DNA from: Cladocopium goreaui
Taxonomy: Eukaryota > Sar > Dinophyceae > Suessiales > Symbiodiniaceae
Length of the DNA stretch: 64,000 nt
Reading direction: 5' to 3'
NCBI GenBank assembly: GCA_947184155.2
Contig: CAMXCT020000884.1
Coordinates: 87,001-151,000, forward strand
Shown here: piece after piece, positions 1 to 12,326 of the stretch
Layout: the number at the start of each line of letters is the position of its first letter
How positions within the stretch are numbered: the first letter of the stretch is position 1
The notes under the pieces: model-generated
Databases searched by the model: none
Told to the model about the DNA's origin: nothing
What the model saw: the letters and a program-made list of their open reading frames with translations, nothing else
Program-made: the position numbers and the translations under genes

Positions 1-86
1 GATAGGGATGACCCAACCAAATAATACAAATGACAATCTCCCAATCACCAGGATGAGTTTTGAGTCAATCTCTCATGGTGCCAGGC

Positions 87-3000
87 CTAAGGTGGTTCGC
101 TGCCCAGTGGCGGGCAACCAGGAGTTGCCAGTGACCGTGCTGAGCACTTCTCTCCGAACCTGACTGGGCGGTGGAAAAATCTCCAAAGGTCCAATTTCTT
201 GGAAGAAATTCACCCGCATTTATTATGAACGATAGTCATGTTTATTCGGATATAGTGTTGATTGATGTTCAAGATATACATATAGACTATAGATATACTA
301 TATCACGATATTTGGGATATTATAATAGATGTTTATTGATGGAATATACCATTGGATAGACTTAGGAGCCCTGATTCTTGCTACGAGCATAGCACCAGCT
401 TCTCATTCAAGGTGACTTAGGAGCCTCCATTGCTTCTTGAACCAGTTGACAACTGGTCAGTTTGATCAATATTACCTCCAAAATATTCCAAAATGGGATT
501 ATCATCCCTGGGATCCCTTGGGCCTTAAATGTCAAGCCCCTGCTGCCATGTCTCACCACGCCCGCACCTCCTGCCCACCGGAGAAATACCTCACGGTTCC
601 TGGCTGCAAAGCCTTGGGAACAATGGAGATCGTGCGGCTTGTCGGGTGGAGAATTTCTTCATCATTTCGACGATCAAGGCTTCTTAGGCGCACAAAACAT
701 CTGTGAGTCATGCGTTCTTGTTTCCTCTTGTTGTTTTTTCCCTAGCAAACATGGTTTCCCTAGCAAACATGGTGCTTGTTGGAAACTCGATAGAAGTTCT
801 TGCCCTCGAAGAATGAGGTGGTCTGTTCGGGTTTCAAAATATGGATGCAACGGAATGGATTCTGGGCCCCTGGGCCCCTGGGCCCCTGGGCGGATTCCAT
901 GGATCAGTTCCCATGTTTTGAGGCATAAACGATCCACAAAGCCTGGCACTGAGCACCCAAACTCCTTCCTGAAGGGTACCAAAAGATGGCCTCGATCAAT
1001 TCCAGGACTGTGGCCATGTGGCCATGTGGCCATGGGATTGAAACATAGCAATGGCCATGATGCCATCACAGAAGTACTTTGAAGCTCGGTAGATGATACT
1101 AACCTGGTAGTAAATTGTACCCATCGATTTTTTTCTGCATTGAGCAGCGCTTGGATCCGGGCATGGCAAACGCGCCGTCGCTCTTTTGGGTACCTTCCTT
1201 GGTGCCAAGAGGCCATTCTGACGCCGCAATTCACAGGACGCGCAGGGCTATAGGTTGTGTATTGTATATGCTATATGTATGTATATATGTATAATATATA
1301 TATATATAGCTTACATCTATAATTCACCACCTACTGTAGATGTATAATATATAACTTGCATTGTATATACGTATTACAATATATACATATATAACTTTAT
1401 ACATCTTTATATAACGTAGATCTTCCAGCAATTCAGCAGATGTCTTAAAGTGTGGGGTCAAAACACTTCGAAGTAGGAACAAATTAATTGCTTTCCTCAC
1501 TCGGTGCTGGGTCGTTACCTATGGAACCAGGGGATTAAACCTCCATAAATCCCAGCAATTTGTACATTTTGGATGTAACATGGTGTAGCTACATTTCAAA
1601 AAAAACAACCTCCATCAATCCACACCAAAATTTGGGTCAAGATTGAGTCAAGACCTTTTGTACCATGCTAAAAAATTGAACCACTCCAGGCTGATCCTTA
1701 GCCCCGGGCATGAAGAAACAGAGACACCTTGACCTTGCAGTCTTGGACGAAAGTGGCTAGGCCTCTGCAGCTGAGATCCAAGGGAACAATGTGCAAAATC
1801 CACCAATTTATCAATGTTGTTTTTGGGGATTATGGAAAACAGCTACAATTTTGGGGGATTTCAATGGATTTCATGTGTTTTCCAACATGAAAGAATGTTT
1901 TATGGAAAATCCAGTAGAGAATCCTTGTAATTGTGTTTTCCCATTGGCATGTTTGAGGACCAGACTTCGAAGGTCACATGTTCACACCATGTCCACTCCA
2001 AAGACATGCCATCTGCATTTGGGTTGTCTCAGAGTGGCCCTGGTTTTGAATCACCACCCCCATGGACCGAATTGACCGACTGAGGTTTTGACAGTGCCGC
2101 ATATTGCAGAGATCTGCCAAGCCCATCCTAGTGGCTTGTAGGAGGTCAACCAGTTTGTTGTAAATCATACAGTACTTGCGAATCACTGAAATCTGCAGTT
2201 CACATCCCTCTAAGCTTCAAGAGTCGACATCTGTCAATCTGGTACCCCCTAAATCCACTGGTTGATAATCATGTTCCCTCTTAAATGGCTACAAGTTGGG
2301 GTTCCACTGCCCACATACCCCACTTTTTAAATCAGTCGCATCCAAATATCATTAAAAAAAAAAAACATATAAAACATATAAAAACCGTATTCCCAATTGT
2401 TCTTGCTTTTTAAAACACCATTTTATACAAAATTCGATGGTTAAAAAATCAGGTTATATCTATGATACAAAAATTTCCCAGATTCACTGAGGCTGGCGCT
2501 GTCCATAAGCCTGTCTCCTGGCCACGGTTTTTGGCACACATTTTAAGTTACGATGCTTTAAATAATCCAGTTTTACTATGATCTAATGATTCTAATGATT
2601 CTAATGTCCATGTTTTGGGTTCATCCATGAGTTGAAAGGTGCATTTTCAGACACAGCCACTTCTCAGAAATCAAACGAATCATAGAAAAGACACCTCCAT
2701 TTCCCACGAAAAAACATGGCAGGCAGGCACTTGCGTCACGCACTCCTCCACAAGTGAGGACACACCTTCGCCATCACCTCCATCCCCAGCTGTAGGAAAG
2801 TGACCAGCCAATTTGGGATCAAAGAGCCTCCAAAATGCATCAGAGTCCTGGTAATCCTGGTAATTGAAATTGTTCCTACAAGTATGTTTTTCATTTCACA
2901 CGTTGACTTGAAGGTCATCTTGCATCATTCCCGGGTTTTCGCTTAGACTGGGATACTCCGACCTTCATTTGTAGGCGCTTCTTGTCTAGAAGAAATCCAT

Positions 3001-3343
3001 CTCAGGTGGTGTCATGTGGGGTCAGTACTCAAGCTGCTGTTTCGGTGCCGAAAAGGCATATTTTTTTCGGAAGACTGATCTCCCATCATAACAGTATTGT
3101 TTGCTCGTTTCATCATGACAGTATTGTTTCGGGCAAACCCCTCAGCTTGCCCGCGCCTACGTCGACGACGTCTCCGAAGATCAAAAAACACTGTTTTGTG
3201 GGACAAAATGCACATGTCCATGATCATGGCTTTCATCTTGCAATGCACACCTTAGCTACCTTTGCGTTGAATGTTAATACAACAACAACAGCAACAACAA
3301 CAACAACAACCACAACCACAACAACAACAGCAGCAGCAGCACC

Positions 3344-3374
<31 letters not shown>

Positions 3375-3396
3375 TCAACATCAACATCAACATCAT

Positions 3397-3430
<34 letters not shown>

Positions 3431-6400
3431 ATCAACCCTAAAACGCTAAAACGCTAAAACGCTAAACCCTAAATTCCTTTAAAATCCCTTGAATGTAAAG
3501 TTTAACGGGGGTGTGGATTTGATGATTCCTTAGAATCTCTGTTGAAACATGTTGAAGATTCCCTTGAATATAAAGTTTAACACGCCCTTCAATATCCTCT
3601 GAAAAGTGGTGGGCGAGCTGGGGGGTTTGCACGTATTGTTTCTATGAGTCTTGTATCTCATGTTGCACAGACTACTATTGTCATTCTCTAGTATCACTGA
3701 TATATCACCATCACATTTAAATTTAATGTGGTAAACGCAATCATAAACCATCCCCAATATGACCAGATCGATGAGTACAGTTACCATCCCCCAGTGACTT
3801 CGTGACTTCCCGACCTGCGAGTCTCCGCAACTCTTCCAGGTGGTTGTTGGTGACGTCAATGATCTCCTGCTGAATGAGACTGTAGATTGAGAGCGTATAA
3901 AACTGGGTCACTAATGACGTAAACTTGTAGGTTTCCTGGTGAATTGTTTGCTTTGTATCATGGTATCGTTTTGGGTAGTTGTATCAGTTGTACTGCTGCT
4001 TTGGGTTGCTATGGTTCAAGCCTTCGTACCCTGACTGCCAATTTGACCCTCTATATAACCCTAATTTTTCTTTGGAAACCCTCTTCTTCGGTAGCTGACC
4101 CAAAAATATGTTCCCCACCCTGTGACCAACCCCTGCCACGGTCCCGAGGAGACACGGACATCAGTTGCAACTTGAAGCCCATGATCATCAGATCAAACAG
4201 CTTTCCCATGGAAGACTCGTTGAGCCTCAGGCACCATCTCCAAGGATAACTGAAAGTGTTCAGAATCCCAAAATCATGGGAGAAATTTACTAATCACAAA
4301 TTTTCTTCCATGATTGCTGAGAACAAATGGGAATCATCTCCATTGATGGATCATATTTTTCCCAGATTGATTCCCCTGGATTCCTAGTTTCTTGACCGCA
4401 TTCTGCCCGCATTCTCCAAATTGTTTCCAATATTTTTTCATACGACGTCCCGTCAAAATCACCGTTTGTCCCGCAGTTTCCCATATGTTCCCATATTAAT
4501 TTCCCCATCAAAATCATATTAACCCCACATTTCCCCAGTTTCCCCCATTTCTTCCACAGTTTTTCGGTTTTTTTTCATGGAAAATCACCATACCATGCCC
4601 CTGCGTTCGCCTCATGATAGAGGAGTGCGCCAGGCGGTCGAAGATCTGCCGCGTGGATTGCAGCGAATAGATCTCCTGGATTTTTTGGGTGATTTTGGTG
4701 GATAAAAATCTTGTAATAGATTAAATTGGAGCCTTTTTTGCCTTATATGTTTGTAATTATTATATATGTTTTTAAAAAAATGGGTATAATCGAAGGAATT
4801 TTAGAAGTCAAACTCCCGACAACTTGGACAGATGAAAAAACAGAGGTGGAAAGAGTCAGAGAAGAGAAAAGAAGAGAAGAGAAGAGAAGAGAAGAAGAAA
4901 GAAGGTCAGACAAGAGAAAGAGTCAGAAGAAAGAAGATGCAAGCGCACGAAAATGTAGAAAAGTCGCACAGCACTTGGCTCCGGAGGGTCGAAAAGTAGG
5001 CTCGCTAAAGTGGGCAAATGAGAGATGAAAAATTGCCCGCCGTTGCGGCGCGAAGCAAATTTCGAAGTCAAAATGCACAAAACACCTCAACGTTGCAGCA
5101 CTTTTGGAAGTTGAGATTTCGAAAAAGTGCGCGCCGTAGTGGCGCGAAACACATTTGGAAGTCAAAATGTGCAAAACACACCAACGCCGGAGCACTTTTG
5201 GAAGTTGAGCTCTCGAAAAAGTGCGCGCCGCAGTGGCGCGAAACACATTTGGAAGTCAAAATGTGCAAAACACACCAACGCCGGAGCACTTTTGGAAGTT
5301 GAGCTCTCGAAAAAGTGCGCGCCGTTGTGGCGCAAAGCACATTCCCAAGTCAAAATGTACAAAACATTTCAATGTCGAAGCACTTTTGGAAGTTGAGCTG
5401 TCGAAAAAATGCACACCGTTGTGGCGAAGCACATGTCAAAGTCAAAATGTACAAAGCACCACGCTCGGACAACTTTTTGACGTTCAGATGTCGTTTCGCG
5501 TAGCAGGCGCAAGGGATTGTGCACCTTGTCAAAAGTGAGAAAAATGTGATGGTTTTGTGGCAATTTCAAAAGCGTTGGCAGGCGTGGGATATTTGAAGAG
5601 GATCTGCAAAGATGCATTTTACACGGCAGGCGCAATACAAGAGACACATGAATCAGATATGTTAGGAGGTCCGGGCGCTGATTTCCTGAGAGAGGTTGCT
5701 TTTGGAGCATCAATCGTCAGGTTTGCGAAGATGATTTTGCGTAACAGGTGCAGCACTTCTTCTGGCCTGGCCTTCACTTTTTTGTGGCAGGCGCAGTACT
5801 TTGAGACAGGTGGAATGGAAAAATCGCAAAACGCGTTGGTACGAGGCCGTCAGCTTTGCACTCAACTTTCCATTTTTCAAGGAAATCTCACAGAATTGCT
5901 GCGTTCTTGATGTTGTCAACTTCGGAAATTGAGGAAATCTCGCAGAATTGCTTTGTTTTGGATGGTGTCAAGTTCCAAAATTGAGGAAGTCTCGCAGAAT
6001 TGCTGCGTTTTGATGTTGTCAAGTACAAAAATTCAGGAAGTCTCGCAGAATAGCTTCGTTCTCAAGCTTGCAGATAGACAGATAAATAGATAGGCAACTA
6101 CAACCACAACTACAACTACACTACACTATTGCTACAACTACAAATACAAATATACTCGGCTACATTACACTACACCAACTATACTACACTACTAGTTACA
6201 TTACAGTACGCTAATTACACTACACTAATTGCAGTAGACTACACTAATTACACTACAACTACAGCTACAACTACAACTACACTACAGACTACATTACACT
6301 ACACTACAGTAGTTACACTACACTGCTACACCTACAACTACAAGTACAACTACAACTACAACTACACTACACAAAACTAAATTACACTACTTACACAATT

Positions 6401-7857
6401 TTACACTAGATTACACTACAATACACTACACGAACTACACTGCAGCTACAACTACACTACTTTACACTACACGAGACTACACTACACTATACTACACTAC
6501 AGTACACAACACTACAGTACACTACACGAATTACACACACTAATTACACCACGCCACAACAACAACTGCAACAGCAACTACACTACAATAATTACACTGC
6601 ACTACAACTACAACTCCACTACACTACAGTACATCCAGCAGTTGTGGGTGAGGTGGCCACTGCAACCATTGCAACCACTCAAAAAAAAAAACGCAACTCC
6701 AACCACCTTTCCGTCCATCAGTGGATTCGCTCTGCCATCCATGCATCACAACAACTCACCTCTCCTATAGTGTCCTATCTTTGAAACTTCCGCCACCGCC
6801 TTGTGCGGTACTACTGGTATGATAAAATCATCTGAAAAAAATAATATAAGGATCCAACTTTTTGCAGCTCAGTGTGTTTGTAACTGGAATATAACAAACC
6901 TCCAGCCACCAGAGGATGAGGGCCGGTCCTGAGGCTTAAAGAGTTCCTCAATAAAGCGCGGGTAGTACATGGTTCGTACCTCATCAACCAAAACTTTGGG
7001 AATATGCTGTGCTTCAGTTCTGAATGGCCAAGAAAAAGGGAGACGATGGGGATATGTTATTGTGTTTTCACTATCAAGATTAAGATGTGTTTGACTGAAA
7101 TTGGTGGATTGAGCCCCAATTTGATTTGGTTTTTAAACATTGGAGTGGGAAAAGGATAATAAAGCATGGAATTGTGGGGGATTTTTGGGAACCGACAGGA
7201 AGCATCCCTGGCTCGAAAATGAAGTCATGGGTGTCCCTACCAACGCTACTGGAAAGAATGACGGTTCCATCTGCTGTTTGGAATCCCAGATTTACAAGCC
7301 TCTTGCATTCCATGCCCCCAAAACACACGGAAAAATCCAAGTAGATTCGAAATGGCAAGGCTTTTGCTCCAATCAGGTCCAATCTCCCCATCTGCCAGTG
7401 CCAGGCGCACCACGTCGCACAGGACTTTCTGCCCCTTGCTGGAAGGGATCTGCTGCGCCTGCAAGCGCTGGGCCAAAATGTAGACCATCTCCCCGCCCAT
7501 GTTCACAATGAGCACCTCAGAAAGCTAACCGGAACGTCTGGGTCAAACATGGGTGTTAAATGGGGTTAACCACTAGCTATTCACAGGGATTAAGAATGAT
7601 TCAGATCCATGTTTCTTTGAACATTCACATCTCATATCAAGGTGAATATCTCATATGACTTATAAACATTCCAATTTCTCTGAAATCTTGGTGCCAAAGA
7701 TTTGATGGTGAATCAATGTTCATCGTTTTTCCATATATTTTTCCTCTAAAAATATCGCAAAGTCGTGGTATCTCCCCCATGTTCAAGCAAACTCATCTGG
7801 ATGAGATGATCCCCTGAGCCCTCCTGCCGGCATGGTCATCAGCGCCCCCGCCGCCAT
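87..7857 (-). CDS. OSCP1: OSCP1 (organic solute carrier partner 1 / oxidored-nitro domain family)
   Basis: OSCP1 is a conserved eukaryotic protein linked to cilia and solute transport; its biochemical role is poorly known. Exon 1, 7828-7857, starts at ATG 7,857 (MAAGALMTMP) and splices by GC-AG to 7411-7515, VLIVNMGGEMVYIL and DVV. Then: 6929-6979 (FIEELFKPQ), 4611-4675 (QIFDRLAHSSIM), 4144-4225 (LNESSMGKLFDLMIMGFK), 3815-3866 (EIIDVTNNHLEEL), 2731-2777 (SSLVEECVTQ), 2081-2192 (phase fits, similarity weak), 1158-1193 (QKSDGAFAMP), 560-599 (GTVRYFSGGQEVR), and possibly 87-159 with a TAG stop. Residue spacing matches the animal protein through the first six exons. Donors at 6,928 and 4,143 are GA, at 7,827 and 4,610 GC. 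Intron 3 holds the whole repeat element at 4,786-6,820. The last exon is tentative, and the C-terminus would be shorter than in animals. Confidence 0.88.
3276..3472. repeat. Trinucleotide array ending in a telomere-like tail
   Basis: (caa)n, (cag)n, (cac)n and (aacatc)n, then aaccctaaaacgctaaaacg and finally ctaaaccctaaa. The heptamer ccctaaa is the plant-type telomere repeat and occurs twice. Confidence 0.85.
4786..6820 (+). mobile_element. Non-autonomous repeat element, copy A
   Basis: This shares the same four-part build with copy B at 42,242-43,891. (1) A head starting tcgaaggaattttagaagtc and leading into a purine-rich stretch (4,855-4,940). (2) Five tandem 94-bp units (about 5,035-5,510) containing gcgccgttgtggcgcgaag-like blocks. 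(3) A Thr-codon-like microsatellite of (caacta)n and (tacact)n from 6,095 to 6,620. (4) A tail from gcagttgtgggtgaggtgg to gcggtactactggtat. It has no real coding capacity; long frames over the 94-bp units encode only period artefacts. Copy A carries an extra 500 bp (5,510-6,090) with repeated tctcgcagaattgct, absent from copy B. It lies inside an OSCP1 intron. Confidence 0.75.
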
Positions 7858-10407
7858 GGTGACTTCACCGATGCCCTGGCCAAGGTGGCCCGTAGGTGTT
7901 CTATCAGAAGATGGGATTCCAACCATCCTCAGCTGGAAATTTATGGCAATCTGGTTTTCAACACTACTAGTTGTCATTTTCAAGGGGTTGGCTGAAAGGA
8001 AATCTAGATGTTCCCGTGCAAATCAATTCTGGGACATTGGGATTGCTTCAAATTGCTCAAGCAAATCATCCCGTCACAGATACAGTGGCAGAATGGTACC
8101 TGCAAAAATGGTGAAGATTATGTAAGTCCCAATGCCGCTTCTCAGTGAAAATTTACCACCTTCCAACCCCTCCCCTCCGAGCCTCCAATGGCCCCGGGCC
8201 AAGGCCCTGCTTTCCACCCAGGGTCTGAGCCAGAATCAGATGCCTTCAAGGAGCGCTACGATCTGCGACAGCCTGACATTTTGGGTTGGCAAATTCTGTC
8301 TGTCTGGCTTAGAATGGGGCATCCATAAGCATCCCAACACTTGGAGCAGCCCCACCCGCCCCACAACACAAGCATGGGGCGTACCAGAGCGGGCGCGGGG
8401 CCTCAGAAATATCACAGGGAAGGCACTGTAATCTTAGATTATGTGGTTCCAACATTTCCCATACACACCTTGTCAGAATGCTGGCTTCAGTAGCAACTGA
8501 CGAATCCTTGGATTTGGGGTCTCCGACTTTGGACCCCAGTTGGGCTCTGGGTTGGGCCTCATGCAGCGCATTGAGATAGTTCTTCAGATTGAGGACCCAA
8601 AAGGATTTGCCATTTTCGTGGTCCATTGGTTTTTGGAGTTCTCACTTTAAAGAAAACCTAAATTGACGCTGTCAGTCATTTCATCCTGAAATCCCGGTTT
8701 CCACATCACCAAAGGAAATAAATAGACCATGTGAAGACACGAAGGCTACTCAATTGTGTTCGGCCTTGAACTGAGACGGAATCAGCTTCGTCTTTAGAAA
8801 TAGAATAGCAAAAATATGGTCGGAGACCAACAAACAGGAGAGCCAGGTCCGTCGCGAACCACAGCTTAATTTCACCAAGTCACAGAAACTTTGCCACCTT
8901 CTCACCCTGGGGATTGGGGACAGGGGTACGATGGGATCCGCATCTGGCGCAAAATTGCTATGCCACAGATTGAACAACGACTCAGGAACCAAAAATAGGT
9001 GTCGAAATGCAGACATGTCTTTGAGCACTGATGGGGGGGGCAAAAAAATGGTTTCATTCTCCAGTGGTTCCTCATGTTTTCTGTCGATGGTTATAAATGT
9101 GTGTTTCCCAATGATGATGTTTGATATACCCTTACCCTCTGGTAATTTAACGTAGCTATTGAAAATGACCATTTATAGTGGATTTTCCCATTAAAAATTG
9201 TGATTTTCCATAGTTATGTTAGTTTACCAGAGGGTAAATCTCCAAATTCCAGTGGTTCATCGTGCTTTCCCCCTTTTCACGGCCGATTGCTCCCCCACTC
9301 CCCAGCCTGATGCCCTTCAGTTCTCCACTCCAACGGCCGTGGAAGAGAAATTTCCTGGACGCAAAATGTTCCCAAAAAAAATTGAGAAAACGTGGGTTTC
9401 AGGGCATGTATGGTTGATTGTGTTTGTATGTTTGCTTGCTATGACTTACGTTAATTTTTATGATTTTCAATGTGTGTTCCTTGACCATTCATGTTGTTTC
9501 CCCTGGGTTTTTTTGGGCACCCTCATCTCATCCAGTCACGACATCATCAGTGAAAGTTAGCACCAAAATATCCCCAAAGCCCCAGAGGAAATGACACCAA
9601 TCGGAAAAAACACACACATTGAACATGAAACATATATTCATAATAAGCAACATTCAGAGGTAATCAACCATTCACGCGCTCAAACATAGTATATTTGTTT
9701 CGCCCGGCAGCAACGGTGTCACCAAAGGCTCAGTTAATCCTAGAATGAAAACCACGTCGTTTTCCGCTTTCCGACCCAACACGGGATCCATAAAAAATCC
9801 TTGCAAAAAAAAAAGGATGTCACATGGAAAATCAAAGAATTCTGACAAAAAAAATGTTCCGATATTGGGTGGGTTCCTTGGTGAATTTCCCTTAAAGATA
9901 TGGCTGTTTCAATCTGTTTCGATGGGAAACATGCGGCTTTTGACCATCAAACTGTGGCGTTTGGACCTTCCCAAGCAGCGCTGGAAGAGGACATTTCCTT
10001 GGTGTTGCCGCTCAGTTGTCTGAGCGGTCCGTTGAATCTGACCCCGCAAAATTTTGTAAATTTATACATCAAAATTGAAATAAGCCATCTCCTTCTTGTT
10101 ATCTGGTTACAATTATAATCATACATTGATTCATGACCAGCGATTCATGCTGGTTGTGTGGGGCTGGTGATCCTTCATGCGGCTCTGCGTGTCGGCTCTG
10201 CGTGTCAAAGATCCATCATCAAAGAACATAGATACTCTACCGACTCTACCAGAAAAACTGCAATGTTGTCAGCAGTCCTTGCGCATCCTCAATCCTTCCA
10301 TGTATTTCCTGGTTTTATCATATTCTCAGGTTCGGTTGACCAATCCGCCCAAAGTTGTTGGATTTTCATCAATGGTATAGATAGTACTATCTCAGCAATC
10401 TGGAAGC
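7858..10407 (-). other. HIR-OSCP1 spacer, part 2
   Basis: This holds the 104-bp inverted-repeat element at 9,133 and one coding-like frame at 8,469-8,626 (MDHENGKSFWVLNLKNYLNA), ending at a clean aag|GTGTGT donor. The remainder shows no recognisable content. Confidence 0.3.
9133..9236. mobile_element. 104-bp inverted-repeat element between HIR and OSCP1
   Basis: Starts taccctctggtaatttaacg, ends gttagtttaccagagggta. It is in reverse orientation relative to the three HIR intron copies when the inner sequence is compared. It lies upstream of OSCP1. Confidence 0.88.
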
Positions 10408-12326
10408 TTAGGGTCTTGGACTCTGCGGCGAAAAGTCTGGGAGCCCTTGCGTGGGCGGATGCTCTTCCGCCCACAGCCGCAAGAGGTCAAAGACCTCAGA
10501 GGTCTTAGCATCTTACGACGATGAAGGAGGGGCTATTCAGCTGGTGATACTAAGTTTATATTAATAATCAGGTTTATATATATATACATATGTGTGTTTG
10601 GTTTATATTGAGATATTCACCCAGTAGAATGATGAAAATTCTTATTTTCGTACAAATCTACATACTCAACAATCACATCAATCATCGGAACACCAGGAGT
10701 CATTCCGAGGGCCTAGCCACATGATTTGGCGCATTGGTCTTAATGGCCTGGACAGGGCATCAATCGATTGGGATATACCCATTATGTTTGGAATCCCTGA
10801 TGCTGGGATGACCACAGACCATATACCATTGGCGATTTCAGCAAGAATCAAGTCGTTGACCGACGACCAGCTGCAGCTGTTTTGCTACACATGACAGGAA
10901 TCAGCAAGCAGTCTCAGCATTTGTGAGGCCGCACTACTTAGTGCTGTCCAAGTCCACACCGATGTGCTGCTGAAAAACAACCACAAAACAAAGCTGCAAT
11001 TACCGAAGAACTGAGATGTGATCCAACCCCTCCTGGTTGGTGTGTAATCCCATCCCAATTATGTGGAAATTCCCTACTAAACCATGGTTTCGTTTGGGGG
11101 TGTTGAATACCAGGGGGACGGGATGAATATTGGCATCTCAAAATAGCACATCTGCTGTGGGAAAGTACCCATCGCATTGTTCTTCTGCGTTGTGTCAACA
11201 TGCAGGGCCTTCGATCCGACGAGTTGTCATCGAAGGGCTCCTAAACGCGTTTCCATAGACCATCCCTGTTACTGTTACGGTGCATGGTTGCGAAATCCTG
11301 CACCAAATATGATAGATGGTAAACATCCCATGATTTCTAGGGTTTCAACATGTTTCAACCATCCGTTCGGTGATGCAGGATTTCGCTGGCCCATTCACAC
11401 TATGTTAAAATATGTTAAAATCACTCTCCGTGTGCCAATTTTTCTTGAGACAGCCTGGAAGCTGAGTATGGCTCCAGCGGCACCATTGGGATGGTCCGAT
11501 CAAGAGACTGTTCTCATCTCTCAAGATCCGTTCGGAAACGCTTTGAGGTACTGAAGCAGCCGGTGGCGATTCGTCCACCACTGGCGAGTTTACTGCAAAT
11601 ATTTCGAAGTTGGGTCCATTGGCATCAGTTGGGAACCAACCCAATCGGGCACGGGGGTGGTGAAAACTTATGTATCACTCTATTCTACTGGTTAATCGGG
11701 ATACCTGTACTGGATTGCTGCAGTGACTCATTAAACCAATATCATTCCATACAACCAGCAACCCACTAGGTTTTGGAGCACAGTTTGTCACAACTTTCGC
11801 TTCACCAACGCCTGGTACCTCAGTGAAACCCTAGCTGCTTCACCGCGGCCCTCTGCTCATTGGCCGAAACGGGGAACTGACCGGCGGTGCAGAGACTCGG
11901 GTCCCCAAAAGTTGATTTTAAAAAAATGGTGATTGATATTGATTGATGATATTTACATTGACTCAGAATAACCTCAGGCGAAGCACCGAAAGTCCTCCAA
12001 TATTATGGCCACACCTTCCTTCCATCCACTTGGAAGAATTATCTCATGAAAGTTGAAAATAACTGTGATTACCAAGTCCCCAATTCCTGGGGTCCCATTT
12101 AGCCATAACATGCTGTAACCTCCATGTACCAAGCGCTTAGGAGTTGTGAGGTGATCTTTCAAGCAACCACTAATGATCTGGCAAAAGACTCTATCTCAAA
12201 AAAAAGCAAGAAAAACTGAATTTCAAAAGTCTTAAACAAATCTTTAGAAACTCAACAAACTCTGAAATAACTCGAAGAACTTTTTGAAAACCATCCATCC
12301 ACCAGCCACTTCTCACCAAGCGTGCC
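10408..12326 (-). other. HIR-OSCP1 spacer, part 1: possible unrecognised gene
   Basis: Two minus-strand stretches look coding but could not be assigned. One at 11,490-11,604 contains SPVVDESPPAASVPQSVSER. One at 10,408-10,494 reads VFDLLRLWAEEHPPTQGLPD after a cag|GT acceptor and ends in TAA. A further GVDLDSTK stretch lies near 10,960. They may be exons of a small gene. Otherwise I see nothing. Confidence 0.3.

Noticed and set aside
3430-3472. A true telomere end
   Set aside because: Only two heptamers, surrounded by unique sequence and inside a gene.
5018-5538. Repeated frames rich in Lys, Cys and Phe over copy A
   Set aside because: The 94-bp unit shifts frame by one base per copy, so each frame passes through all phases. 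The same peptides appear on both strands and in copy B.
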